From Zoroaster sp. YZ-2022 (lineage: Eukaryota; Echinodermata; Asteroidea; Forcipulatida; Zoroasteridae): a stretch of 64,000 nucleotides of DNA. The DNA lies in assembly GCA_029582265.1 (NCBI GenBank), contig CM055828.1, forward strand, positions 6,715,902 through 6,779,901, in the 5' to 3' direction. The translations under genes were made by a program, and so were the position numbers. The notes below the pieces were generated by a model. It searched no databases and had not been told where the DNA came from. It saw nothing but the letters and a program-made list of their open reading frames with translations. How positions within the stretch are numbered: the first letter of the stretch is position 1; every line of letters starts with the position of its first letter. Shown piece by piece: positions 25,201 through 30,870 of this stretch.

Positions 25201-28200
25201 AGCAGGCTTGTACATGTATGTACTGAAGGTTGCTAAAGAACAGAATTTAGTGGTTGGGAGTGGCTCCAATGTGTAGGAGGTACTCTGACCTGGGGTCAAT
25301 TTTATAGAGCTTCTAAGCAGATACAATTGCTTAGCTGTAAAATTTGCTAAAGCAGGTTTTATTGATTACGTCAAGATTAAAATAATGTGAAAATATTCAC
25401 ATGAAATAACTCAAACAGGTTTCAAGGGATATTTGATAATATCAATTTTCTTGTCTTCCATGAAATCTATGGTACTGACACAGGAAGCTCCAAATATAAA
25501 CAAGTATGACATGGTAAACTTGAACATAATAATAATAATAATAATGTAGACTTATATAGTGCACGTATCCACCAAACTGGTGCTCAAGACGCATTATATT
25601 ATTACCCCTGCTCATCAGGCTCATAAATCATTCCTGAAACCATCTCAGCTCCCTGGGGAGTATACAGCTCAATTGCTGCCATTTCGGTGCATATAGAGCT
25701 AATCAAACACAACAACCAACTCTGCCCTCACAGGTACCCATTTACCCCTGGGTGGAGAGAAGCAATTATGGTAAAGTGCCTTGCTCAAGGACACAAGCAC
25801 CATGGTCGCTGTTGGGATTCGAACCCACATTCTGATGACTCAGCCATCAGAACACAAATCCGACGCACTAAGCCACTCTCTATATTTCATCTTGAGGGTA
25901 TGCGAACCAGACTAATTGCAATGACCCACTGACCTCTTCACTGCCGCGTGATTCCTTAGCACCCAGGATGGAGTGAAGGACTCCTAGATTGTACAGAGTG
26001 CAGGCTTGGTCGAACGCCGCATCGGCATGTGAGAACGGCTCCTCATGAAATGTATCGATCCTGTCATTACCAAACATTGGAATCAAAAATAAAATCAAGA
26101 ATCAATATTTGAATTTTATAGCCAGCAATTTTTCAGACAGACAAGCAGAGAATAGAGTTCACAGAGGTTTGCTTTTTTGTGTCCGACAGTTCAATATATC
26201 TCAATCTAAGAGGCAGTGGCGTGAAAGCCAACATTAAGCAGCCGAGATATGTAATAAATAAACAATTACTGAAATTAGTCCATATATTTTGTCATGCCTT
26301 CATTGGTTGTCCAAGTGTGAAGCCTGCGAAGTGCAACAAGATCCATCAGCAAGAACAAGAGATCTTTTGTTTCTGCTGCACATATCTTCAACACGATCCA
26401 ACATGTTGCATCCTGTTACGTTCAGTATGGTTAGGGTGAACTGAATGTTAATCATGAATGTGTGAATGGGGCCCACCTGTAGCCCACCTGTAGCCCAGAC
26501 CCGAGTTGTAGTACTCATACTCACACTCAAGTACATTTGTCTGTACCCATACTCGTACTCATGAAAAAGTACTCGACTACAACTATAGTCGGAGTACTCG
26601 TATTTGTAATTGGACTACTCACACTCAAGTGCATTTGTCTGTACTCATACTCGTACTCATGACAAAGTAATGGATTACAACTATCGAGTCGGAGTACTCG
26701 TATTTGTAATTGGACTACTCACACTCAAGTGCATTTGTCTGTACTCATACTCGTATTCATGAAAAAGTACTCGACTACAACTATAGAGTCGGAGTACTCG
26801 TACTTGTAATTGGACTACTCACACTCAAGTTCATTTGTCTGTACTCATACTCATGAAAAAGTAATGGACTACAACTATAGAGTCGGAGTACTCGTATTTG
26901 TAATTGGACTACTCAGACTCAAGTGCATTTGTCTGTACTCATACTCGTACTCATGACAAAGTAATGGATTACAACTATCGAGTCGGAGTACTCGTATTTG
27001 TAATTGGACTACTCACACTCAAGTACATTTGTCTGTACTCATACTCGTATTCATGAAAAAGTACTCGACTACAACTATAGAGTCGGAGTACTCGTACTTG
27101 TAATTGGACTACTCACACTCAAGTGCATTTGTCTGTACTCATACTCGTACTCATGAAAAAGTACTCGACTACAACTATAGAGTTGGAGTACTCGTACTTG
27201 TAATTGGACTACTCACACTCAAGTGCATTTGTCTGTACTCATACTCGTACTCATGACAAAGTAATGGATTACAACTATCGAGTCGGAGTACTCGTATTTG
27301 TAATTGGACTACTCACACTCAAGTACATTTGTCTGTACTCATACTCGTATTCATGAAAAAGTACTCGACTACAACTATAGAGTCGGAGTACTCGTACTTG
27401 TAATTGGACTACTCACACTCAAGTGCATTTGTCTGTACTCATACTCGTACTCATGAAAAAGTACTCGACTACAACTATAGAGTTGGAGTACTCGTACTTG
27501 TAATTGGACTACTCACACTCAAGTGCATTTGTCTGTACTCATACTCCTATTCATGAACAAGTACTCGACTACAACTATAGAGTCGGAGTACTCGTACTTG
27601 TAATTGGACTACTCACACTCAAGTACATTTGTCTGTACTCATACTCGTATTCATGAAAAAGTACTCGACTACAACTATAGAGTCGGAGTACTCGTACTTG
27701 TAATTGGACTACTCACACTCAAGTACATTTGTCTGTACTCATACTCGTATTCATGAAAAAGTACTCGACTACAACTATAGAGTCGGAGTACTCGTACTTG
27801 TAATTGGACTACTCACACTCAAGTGCATTTGTCTGTACTCATACTCATAAAAAAGTACTCGACTACAACTATATATAGAGTTGGAGTATTCATACTTGTA
27901 CTCGTACTTGAGTATATTTGAGTACTCGTACTCATGAAAAATTACTTGACTACAAACTGGGAATGCGTTACCATGTGAAGACTGGGGCAGCCTCGCCTCC
28001 GTCGGTTATTGGGAATCTACTGGTGAGGAGATGGAGCTGGCCGTAGTATTTCTTCAGAGTACTAATGCCGTTGAAGTCCCTAGTTACGTTAGTGGCATTC
28101 TGTCCAGAGTAAAGACATCAAAGACATTACTTCAAGACTTATTGGAAAGAGGGTAGAGCTATGCCAAATAACTGAATATTTGATCGATGGTTCAAATATC

Positions 28201-30870
28201 TGGTTGGTTTTTTCCGGTTCGAATAATCGAAGAAAAAAAGTTTTTGTTGATTTTTTAAAATTATTTTTATATTGGCGCTTCCATCATTATCCGCCCTCCC
28301 CCCCCCCCCCCCAAATCATTCTCTCGTCTACATTTGGTCACCACCTAGCAAGTCAATCCTAGTCCGGGCGACATTATGTTTAGTGCATTTTTTGGCCCCA
28401 CCATATTGTGCGTGTTCATTTTATCACGTGGCGCAATTTACAATCAGCGGGCTTTGAATATCGAATATTCGATCGAAATCAAAATCCCAATATCGGGTTA
28501 CCAAATTATTCGAAAACGCACAGCCCTAAAAGGGGATACATCTTGTGTATATGTAAATTAGAAAAGCATTCACCTTCTCTTATCAGCAGTTTTGCCAACG
28601 TTACTAGGTTTGTGACTGGTACCTGGGTTCATGGGTACCTGGGTTCATGGGTACCTGGGTTCATGGGTACCTGGGTTCATGGGTACCTGGGTTCATGGGT
28701 ACATGGGTACCTGACAGTCGAGTTCAATTCCCAGTTCCTTTATTATTACTGGTACCCAGAACCCACTTTTTAAAAATCTGATGAACACCTATCTTCTATG
28801 TTTATAATAAGGTTTTAGGTACTTTGTTTTATGTAATAAAATTCATAACAATAATTAAATATAAATTCTGTTCTCTTTTTTAAATTTTTTTTATGAACGT
28901 AATGTATAAATGAACAAATGGAAATGTAGGCCACTGTCTTGCACTGTGTCAGGCCTATGCATCACGTGAGGAATTATCAAGCGCAGCGGCACAGTGGAAA
29001 ATCCAGTTTTGTCCCCAATTTTTTTTTTAAGGGTACCCGTGAACTGGACCATGACAGCGGCCGGGTAGTAGGGCTGTGCCGGGTATCCGGATACCCGACC
29101 GAAACAGTCATTACCCGATTCCATTTTTCAGTTCCAATTACATTTTTTAAATTCGGACTTAACATTTGAGCGGTGCGAACAGAAATCTGTGACTCTTGAA
29201 CAATGTAATGTTTACACTTTTACAGACAATTATCTTTAAATTCAAGAGATTGCACTCCAATAAAGAAAAGATCGATTTAAGTATGGTATCCTCTGTATTA
29301 TAAAAGTCAATTTGTTACCATTTACAGCACATGTATTTGTACACCACCGGAGGCATGTTTTCAACAAAAATGAAAACGGGTATCCGGGTATCCGAAGTTT
29401 CCTGATTTCGGGTATCCGGTTCCAAAAATATCCGAAAACACACAGCCCGACCAGTTTCAAAATTACCCGTGGATGCACAGTATTAAACAATATCCGTGTT
29501 GTATCTTCCCTTTTTTAAGATGTTTACTGATTGCCAATGAGATCAATATAGTATACCTACCGTTCTTAGTTGATCAAGCTGCCTGATTTCATCATTGTAC
29601 TTGTTGGAATCTTCCATGTAGTGACTTTGAATATACTGAAAATAAAACACGACACAAAATGACTGTCTATCGTTTATCACATAATCACCCAAATTCTCAT
29701 ACTGTTAGTATACACTCAAAAGAGCATTTCTACTGGGTGTCACCGCAAACACTTTTTACTTATCCTTTTCACCAAGCAAGGTTACATGTACAAGTCGTAC
29801 TTGTATAGGCTACAAGGTTTTAGTCAGGATTTAGAAATAGCGTGTCCACATTTGCTGGAAATTTCAAAAACAGGGTGTCCAAATTGTTCACTTACAATAC
29901 TTTTACATGTAAATGACGGATAAAATAGGGTGTCCAAAATTGAAACAGGGTGTCCAACAGACACCCAGACACCCCTCTGGCTAACACAATGCTTGTATAT
30001 CTATATCTTGTTATACGGATATGCTATCTTGTGTTGACAGCTGTGTGCACACCGAAGGCGCAATAGAGGGCGCACTTTAATTTCTTAGCGTGCTGAAATT
30101 AGGGTGTGTCACATGTAATAAACCCTTTCACGATAATATGCGTCATGTTTTTGACGGGGCAAAATTGTTTACTTCAAACACTCGTTGCCGTCTGCGACCC
30201 GGCATTCGAACTTCACGCACGTGTCTGGAGTTCACGTGAATTTCGAGCGCCGTGTTGCAGACGACAAGAAGTGTTCGAAATGAACAATTTTGCCCCGTCA
30301 AAAATATGGCGCATATTACCGTGAAAGGGTTTATTATTTAAGGATGGTCTAACAATAAAAGCATGCAAAATTGTCACTTTACGAATTACGGGGGATAAAT
30401 GTCAGGCCAACTAATATTGTAAGTACATGGCTGGCTAATTTGATGCGATTCGTTTATGCCTCATGCACCGGGTCACTGTTGTGATCGACTCCATGTTAAA
30501 GTTAACTAACGTTACTAAATCGCTTGACAAGCCGAGTATTAAATGTTACAGAAAAAATGCAGTGCCAGTGGCTATTGTTACAGCAGTCGTCAAAATGCTT
30601 TCCTACATACAGACATAGCGACTCATATCATGCCATCCCAAGACTGTGAATGTTATTAATAACAATTTAAGTAAGCGTTATATGACTGTCAATTGTAGAT
30701 TAAAAAAGCCATGTCACATTAAATATAGAGGCCTACGGCGTCTAGTCTAACTTCCTTTGTCATGTTTGTTAGGAAATTCTTACTTGTTTGAGAAGTGGAC
30801 CAAATTCCACTTTTTCCAGGCTCCATTTGAGCTCCAAACTAAGCATACACATTCGAGGAACGGCTTCCAT
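3931..30870 (-). CDS. PTPN23 / HD-PTP, BRO1-domain tyrosine phosphatase-like protein (whole gene)
   Basis: A complete 22-exon coding region of about 2060 residues; human HD-PTP has 1636. Order: BRO1 domain (about 1-395), V domain of paired helices (about 396-713), proline/glutamine-rich region (715-1740), PTP-like domain (about 1793-2050). The start is fixed by MEAVPRM, shared with the vertebrate protein, and the stop follows LSKRKL. In the family, HD-PTP is an ESCRT adaptor at endosomes: BRO1 binds CHMP4, a PTAP motif binds TSG101, and it helps sort ubiquitinated receptors. Here L203 and I207, matching the human CHMP4-pocket residues L202 and I206, are kept, and PTAP is at 718-721. The PTP signature is HCNSGIGRSG with WPE in place of WPD, so it is probably catalytically dead, like the human protein. 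Introns are filled with satellites and MITEs. The gene is divergent from the thyroid hormone receptor gene. Confidence 0.95.
4205..4422. mobile_element. TTAA-flanked MITE, copy 1 (intron 21)
   Basis: It begins TTAAAGGGACAATATCGTC and ends with TTGTCCCTTTAA, so TTAA abuts an AGGGACA inverted terminus on both sides. The subterminal CATGGAATC/GATTCCATG words are also inverted. TTAA duplications are typical of piggyBac-like elements. Other copies are at 4728, 13640, 56203 and 63834. Confidence 0.8.
4478..4616 (-). CDS. PTPN23 exon 21 (PTP signature loop, second half)
   Basis: It completes the phosphatase loop: N1991 is split across the intron, then SGIGRSG (S1992-G1998). Active PTPs have Ala where S1992 stands. 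It continues through MRQQRRGMVAEK, where the active-enzyme Q-loop (GMVQT) has lost its Gln. Phase 2 in, phase 0 out. Confidence 0.95.
4728..4951. mobile_element. TTAA MITE, copy 2 (intron 20)
   Basis: The right end is intact (GTGACGATATTATCCCTTTAA). The left end is decayed, but GGGCATGGAATC and the internal GCTGCTGCATGAATGAGCC are present. It is the same family as 4205-4422, and the two copies flank exon 21's intron sides. Confidence 0.7.
5208..5312 (-). CDS. PTPN23 exon 20
   Basis: It encodes GVPNKPADILHF to TPIVVHC, ending with H1989-C1990 of the PTP signature; C1990 would be the catalytic cysteine. The preceding WPE-F loop is split with exon 19. The splice is phase 2 in and phase 2 out. 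Its 5' edge and acceptor are duplicated upstream in intron 19. Confidence 0.95.
5275..5460 (-). repeat. Tandem copies of the exon 20 5' edge
   Basis: The exon 20 start with its acceptor (plus-strand GTTGGGTACTCCACTAGTA) is repeated about every 60 bases, at about 5281, 5344 and 5403. Only the first copy belongs to the real exon. The second has a deletion, and the third reads CTGCTAGTATCAGG. These are decayed partial exon duplications in intron 19. Confidence 0.8.
5677..5867 (-). CDS. PTPN23 exon 19 (WPE loop)
   Basis: It encodes SKADFNQYWPEDRGQV to FQLQFTSWPE. The WPD-loop position is W1953-P1954-E1955, so the general-acid Asp of active PTPs is replaced by Glu, as in human HD-PTP. Phase 0 in, phase 2 out; donor GTGAGT. 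Confidence 0.95.
5921..6179 (-). mobile_element. tRNA-derived SINE, decayed (intron 18)
   Basis: In minus orientation it carries the tRNA-like head with the B-box GGTTCGAATCC and the conserved body (CTCCCTGGGGAGTATGCAG on plus). It lacks the ATT tail. It belongs to the head subfamily whose plus-strand form holds GGACTTGTGTTCTGATGG. Confidence 0.8.
6247..6449 (-). CDS. PTPN23 exon 18
   Basis: It encodes DHSRVKLQTGKDDYINASF to SQAPTAK, including the PTP motifs DDYINASF (about 1837-1844) and ATQAPLP and the FWLMVYE helix. It enters phase 1, completing Y1825, and leaves phase 0. Confidence 0.95.
6920..7322. repeat. C-rich CCCACATATCCC minisatellite (intron 17)
   Basis: Imperfect tandem runs of CCCACATATCCCCTATCC, with a strong pyrimidine bias on the plus strand. 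The 142-residue open frame across it is only the translation of the repeat. Mirror-symmetric homopyrimidine DNA like this could form triplex structures. Confidence 0.85.
7351..7447 (-). CDS. PTPN23 exon 17 (PTP domain start)
   Basis: It encodes ELTEAQDRDTRQYS to DIMP. It carries the canonical KNRY phosphotyrosine-recognition motif at 1816-1819, where the human protein has KNRH. Phase 0 in, phase 1 out. Confidence 0.93.
7448..8330. other. PTPN23 intron 16: homopolymers and a 21-bp repeat
   Basis: It holds a G run near 7550-7565, C runs near 7740-7760, and a C-then-A run at 7889-7930. A 21-bp unit (CTAATATATGATTTTTGCTAT) is repeated about four times at 8247-8326, and its last copy runs straight into the exon 16 donor site. 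Confidence 0.7.
8331..11566 (-). CDS. PTPN23 exon 16 (giant proline/glutamine-rich exon)
   Basis: A single 3236-nt exon for residues 715-1792, more than twice the matching vertebrate segment. It opens with PSRPTAPKP, whose PTAP (718-721) is the TSG101 UEV-binding motif also present in human HD-PTP. The body is rich in Q, P, S, N and G with CAG-encoded polyglutamine (near 9550-9582). A 24-residue repeat (NQPYQSMQSPVV then NPPNQRMQTPV) is encoded by a 72-bp DNA repeat at about 9002-9240. The end turns ordinary (KDPYDDKQTLEKFVEDVERF to DGLWK), matching the helix before the PTP domain. It is probably disordered and a scaffold for SH3 or endocytic partners. The long antisense frames here are shadows. 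Confidence 0.95.
9002..9240 (-). repeat. 72-bp in-frame repeat inside exon 16
   Basis: Three close copies of a 24-codon unit with alternating QSMQSP and QRMQTP half-units. A more diverged half-unit series continues to about 9460. Synonymous differences are few, so the expansion is recent or homogenised. Confidence 0.85.
11567..11762. other. Short PTPN23 intron 15
   Basis: 196 bases holding four or five copies of a TTAAGGGGATGTG word at 11658-11735. Nothing else is seen. Confidence 0.6.
11763..11959 (-). CDS. PTPN23 exon 15 (end of V domain)
   Basis: It encodes RGDKIQELIASYTVYDDL to ERFRPKP, the last V-domain helix (human SYEAYEDLMKKSQEG). Phase 2 in (K648 split) and phase 1 out, so A714 is split with exon 16. 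Confidence 0.93.
12045..12215. repeat. Dispersed repeat, inverted partner of 1225-1385
   Basis: The words AGTAGCCCACTATCTGCTCC and TGAGGGCGTTGTTCTT match, in reverse complement, the segment around 1290-1350. It lies in PTPN23 intron 14. Confidence 0.5.
12431..12582 (-). CDS. PTPN23 exon 14
   Basis: It encodes EMFADEMKKHNAHVMY to HTDITK, holding EQNLSAQDNILKALTEAN, which matches human EQNLAAQDRVLCALTEAN almost throughout. V-domain helix. Phase 0 in, phase 2 out. Confidence 0.95.
12728..13135. repeat. GAGTAC-palindrome minisatellite, small array (intron 13)
   Basis: About four imperfect units of 90-110 bases built from TACTCGTACTCGAGTACA, TTTTTCTGTACTC and GAAAAAGTACTCGACT. It is the same family as the large array at 26505-27960 but more diverged. 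Confidence 0.85.
13218..13378 (-). CDS. PTPN23 exon 13
   Basis: It encodes PADKEVESKLTLLINKVEEM to TEGGNLQ, holding NQRTSLETQLREQLRNDDIT (human DQRVSLEQQLRELIQKDDIT). Coiled V-domain helix. Phase 1 in (S544), phase 0 out. Confidence 0.95.
13640..13784. mobile_element. TTAA MITE, copy 3 (intron 12)
   Basis: It keeps GCTGCTGCATGATGAGCCAG and the right end CGTGACAATATTGTCCCTTTAA. The left terminus is lost. Same family as 4205-4422. Confidence 0.65.
13995..14257. mobile_element. TTAACCAGTTCGC MITE, copy 1 (intron 12)
   Basis: TTAACCAGTTCGC at the left and GCGAACTGGTTAA at the right form perfect 13-bp inverted ends, TTAA included. The GC-rich interior holds GGCGTGTTTAGACGCTCTCC and GTGTATACACGGCCTCCGAC. 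The second copy, inverted, is at 19273-19508. Confidence 0.8.
14404..14605 (-). CDS. PTPN23 exon 12
   Basis: It encodes KECGQRPTKIITEIRQEF to SLKDSQ, holding NEELHKAMEVHIENIRKLAG (human NSELHRAMNLHVGNLRLLSG). V-domain core helix. Phase 0 in, phase 1 out. Confidence 0.95.
14657..16176 (-). repeat. 240-bp tandem array derived from PTPN23 exon 11
   Basis: It fills most of intron 11 and ends in the real exon 11. The donor-side word CTACCTGGAAATCAGC recurs at 15123, 15362, 15601, 15841 and 16081, a 239-240-bp period, with more decayed copies back to 14657. Each period holds two half-units. The A half keeps an open 24-codon exon-like segment (DVKEVQELLDEE to EADFQ) and a GTAGGT donor. The B half has an in-frame stop after DVQ and has lost the donor. 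One A copy (near 15402) carries a 1-nt deletion. Confidence 0.92.
16085..16176 (-). CDS. PTPN23 exon 11 (genuine copy)
   Basis: It encodes LSNVVLDVDADVKEVQELL to EADFQ after a pyrimidine-rich acceptor (CTCTTTTACAG); phase 1 in (E446), phase 0 out. It is chosen as the real exon because only this copy has the upstream codons LSNVVLD and a normal acceptor. Human counterpart: DVEASLKDIRDLLEED. Confidence 0.92.
16466..16735. repeat. Dispersed repeat, inverted partner of 45225-45524
   Basis: It shares TCCTGGATGTTTAATTTTGG, then AGGATTTACAGACT and CTCAAGGGCAAAGCCCCC, with the thyroid-receptor intron 3 copy in opposite orientation. Both ends carry AATCCTGAAAAATGA-type words in inverted arrangement. 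Confidence 0.7.
16834..16979 (-). CDS. PTPN23 exon 10
   Basis: It encodes QFMASLQLDQLKLNA to VNCMQ, holding VCAALSVKNEPIKQLVNCMQ (human KCAALSVRPDTVRNLVQSMQ). First V-domain segment. Phase 2 in (D397), phase 1 out. Confidence 0.95.
16961..17165 (-). repeat. 101-bp duplication of the exon 10 5' edge
   Basis: TAACGATGCCATGAATTGAC and the acceptor CTGCAG at 16961 recur at 17062 (one base changed), followed by the same AAAAATTCATTCACGGTCAT intron sequence. The duplicate copies the first 18-19 exon bases plus the acceptor and about 80 bases of intron 9. Confidence 0.88.
17355..17752. repeat. Tandem tRNA-like repeat (intron 9)
   Basis: About 2.3 units of 160-172 bases begin CATGTGCCTTATGAACCG. 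Each of the first two carries a B-box-like GGTTCGATTCCCACC after GCAGGAGGTT. No acceptor stem or full cloverleaf is visible, so these are decayed tRNA-derived repeats rather than tRNA genes. Confidence 0.6.
17800..18170. repeat. Duplicated ATGTTTATTGTCACGTGTCC repeat
   Basis: ACAGGGGAGGGTATGTTTAT to TTGGCCGGGATTGT occurs at about 17913-17967 and again at 18060-18116. The following GTAGCAGGTTCTTTCTCAAA word also occurs at about 33906, so this is a dispersed family. Confidence 0.55.
18334..18514 (-). CDS. PTPN23 exon 9
   Basis: It encodes ASLVKALSFQPYDESIAG to EGKTKHL, including GPDIFKKLVPIEAHEASSLY (human GPDIFAKLVPMAAHEASSLY), the best-conserved BRO1 C-terminal block. Phase 1 in (G337), phase 2 out. 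Confidence 0.96.
18973..19239 (+). mobile_element. SINE, 5' truncated (intron 8)
   Basis: It starts in the middle of the tRNA-related head and keeps CTGTATACTCCCCAGGGAGC, GCGCCTTGAGCACCAG, GTGCGCTATAAGTCCAC and an (ATT)n tail. Sense orientation is opposite to PTPN23. Confidence 0.85.
19273..19508. mobile_element. TTAACCAGTTCGC MITE, copy 2 (intron 8)
   Basis: It starts TTAACCAGTTCGCGTCGGAG and ends GCGAACTGATTAA. The interior is the reverse complement of the 13995-14257 copy. Two PTPN23 introns therefore carry the element in opposite orientations. Confidence 0.8.
19930..20068 (-). CDS. PTPN23 exon 8
   Basis: It encodes GVHDTILQALNFTKDVVLG to IPDIK, with AAKKDNEFVYHEAVP (human AKKDNDFIYHEAVP). 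BRO1 domain. Phase 0 in, phase 1 out. Confidence 0.96.
20278..20520. repeat. 16-bp minisatellite (intron 7), left part
   Basis: About 15 copies of GCCTGTTGGCTTGCCC or its G variant. The open frames on both strands (up to 129 codons) are only translations of this repeat. Confidence 0.9.
20573..20913. mobile_element. GGGCCCA MITE inside the minisatellite
   Basis: The ends TGGGCCCAGTTTCATAGCGC and (inverted) TGGCCCAATTTCATAGAGC bound 341 bases. Inside lies a second, nested inverted pair, TAACCCTAACTCCCTAG and CTAGGGAGTTAGGGATAA. GGCTTGC-type minisatellite sequence continues on both sides, so it inserted into the array. Confidence 0.8.
20916..21150. repeat. 32-bp minisatellite, right part
   Basis: About seven units of GCCTGTTGGCTTGCTGACC plus CGCAGGCTTGCC, a dimer-like derivative of the 16-bp unit on the left side of the inserted MITE. 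Confidence 0.88.
21177..21281 (-). CDS. PTPN23 exon 7
   Basis: It encodes MYMSNQAEEQQKHGERV to AMKLSK (human GKQAEEQQKFGERVAY). BRO1 domain. Phase 0 both sides; donor GTAGGT. Confidence 0.95.
22136..22739 (-). pseudogene. BED zinc-finger / hAT-type transposase remnant, frameshifted
   Basis: The first frame (22739-22380) reads YAQRYRDEYQKEWHCI, FCTVCSCDISMKYGGRNDIL and RHIKSDKH, with the Cys-x2-Cys ... His-x4-His spacing of a BED-like finger. The second frame (22468-22136) continues with VIKAEMLFTGFLVEHN, DPLFRRMFPDSNIAAKYGCA and RTKTTAI, typical of the segment after the finger in hAT-related domesticated or mobile proteins. The frames are shifted near 22390, and no catalytic RNase-H-like region follows. 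It is therefore a decayed fragment, not a host gene. Confidence 0.7.
23112..23312. repeat. Palindromic GTTCCCTCAGCCCTAT array
   Basis: Direct copies of CCCTATGTTCCCTCA on the left face inverted copies (TGAGGGAACATAGGG) on the right around the centre CCCAAAATAGACCCTATTTTGGG. It would fold into a long hairpin. It lies in the hAT-like element. Confidence 0.85.
23706..23921 (-). CDS. PTPN23 exon 6 (CHMP4-pocket helix)
   Basis: It encodes AQAQECLLEKSMQDNRKS to FLSVAY, residues 184-255. SLVARISMQVIDYY carries L203 and I207, equivalent to human L202 and I206, which are needed for CHMP4 binding. Phase 0 both sides. Confidence 0.96.
24120..24590. repeat. Cluster of AAGTGACGAATCG motifs
   Basis: TTTTCATGAAGTGACGAATC or a close variant occurs four times in direct orientation (about 24124, 24218, 24260, 24333) and once inverted (ATTCGTCACTTCGTGAAAG at about 24556). 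Spacing is irregular. It is the core of an unnamed element in intron 5; no clear ends were found. The overlapping 88-codon frame at 24473-24739 has no recognisable domain. Confidence 0.6.
24788..24919 (-). CDS. PTPN23 exon 5
   Basis: It encodes EMKVACTHFQCAAGAFGYL to YINLML (human CTHFQCAAGAFAYLREHF). BRO1 domain. Phase 0 both sides. Confidence 0.96.
25527..25876 (-). mobile_element. SINE, near full length (intron 4)
   Basis: In reverse orientation it starts from an (ATT)n tail and runs through the conserved body to the tRNA-like head, with the B-box GGTTCGAATCCCAA (read on minus) and the GGATTTGTGTTCTGATGG head type. Same subfamily as 39088 and 60010. Confidence 0.9.
25934..26060 (-). CDS. 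PTPN23 exon 4
   Basis: It completes W97 and encodes IDTFHEEPFSHADAAF to SRGSEE, with FDQACTLYNLGVLHSILGA (human YEQACILYNLGALHSMLGA), the BRO1 hallmark block. Phase 2 in, phase 0 out. Confidence 0.96.
26505..27960. repeat. 100-bp GAGTAC satellite, about 14 copies (intron 3)
   Basis: Units of 100 bases each hold GTCGGAGTACTCGTA, TAATTGGACTACTCACACTC, TTTGTCTGTACTCATACTCG and a palindromic GAAAAAGTACTCGACTACAA. A 300-bp (three-unit) block at 26926-27225 is repeated base for base at 27226-27525. The array almost abuts the exon 3 donor at 27972. Confidence 0.95.
27972..28099 (-). CDS. PTPN23 exon 3
   Basis: It encodes NATNVTRDFNGISTLKKYYG to APVFT plus two bases of W97 (human RVPRDFEGCSVLRKYLGQLHYL). 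BRO1 domain. Phase 0 in, phase 2 out. Confidence 0.95.
28618..28712. repeat. 16-bp GGTACCTGGGTTCATG minisatellite (intron 2)
   Basis: Five and a half copies of GGTACCTGGGTTCATG. A GGTATCCGG/GGGTACC-rich region follows at 29025-29460. Confidence 0.85.
29561..29635 (-). CDS. PTPN23 exon 2
   Basis: It encodes YIQSHYMEDSNKYNDE and IRQLDQLRT, 25 codons, phase 0 both sides. It corresponds to human KNYGENPEAYNEELKKLELL. Confidence 0.93.
29821..29995. mobile_element. GTTAGCCAG MITE, copy 1 (intron 1)
   Basis: The ends TTAGTCAGGATTTAGAAAT and CCCTCTGGCTAACACA are inverted, and the interior repeats AGGGTGTCCAAA three times. A second copy in the same orientation is at 43688-43870 in the thyroid receptor gene. 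Confidence 0.75.
30116..30336. mobile_element. Foldback MITE with about 80-bp arms (intron 1)
   Basis: TAATAAACCCTTTCACG at the left pairs with CGTGAAAGGGTTTATTA at the right. Pairing continues inward through GACGGGGCAAAATTGTT for most of the length. The flanks suggest a TA target. Confidence 0.85.
30784..30870 (-). CDS. PTPN23 exon 1 (start codon)
   Basis: It encodes MEAVPRMCMLSLELKW to LLKQ and ends at a GTAAGA donor in phase 0. Human HD-PTP starts MEAVPRMPMIWLDLKE, so the start is well supported. It lies 2.1 kb from the receptor start codon on the other strand. Confidence 0.92.
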
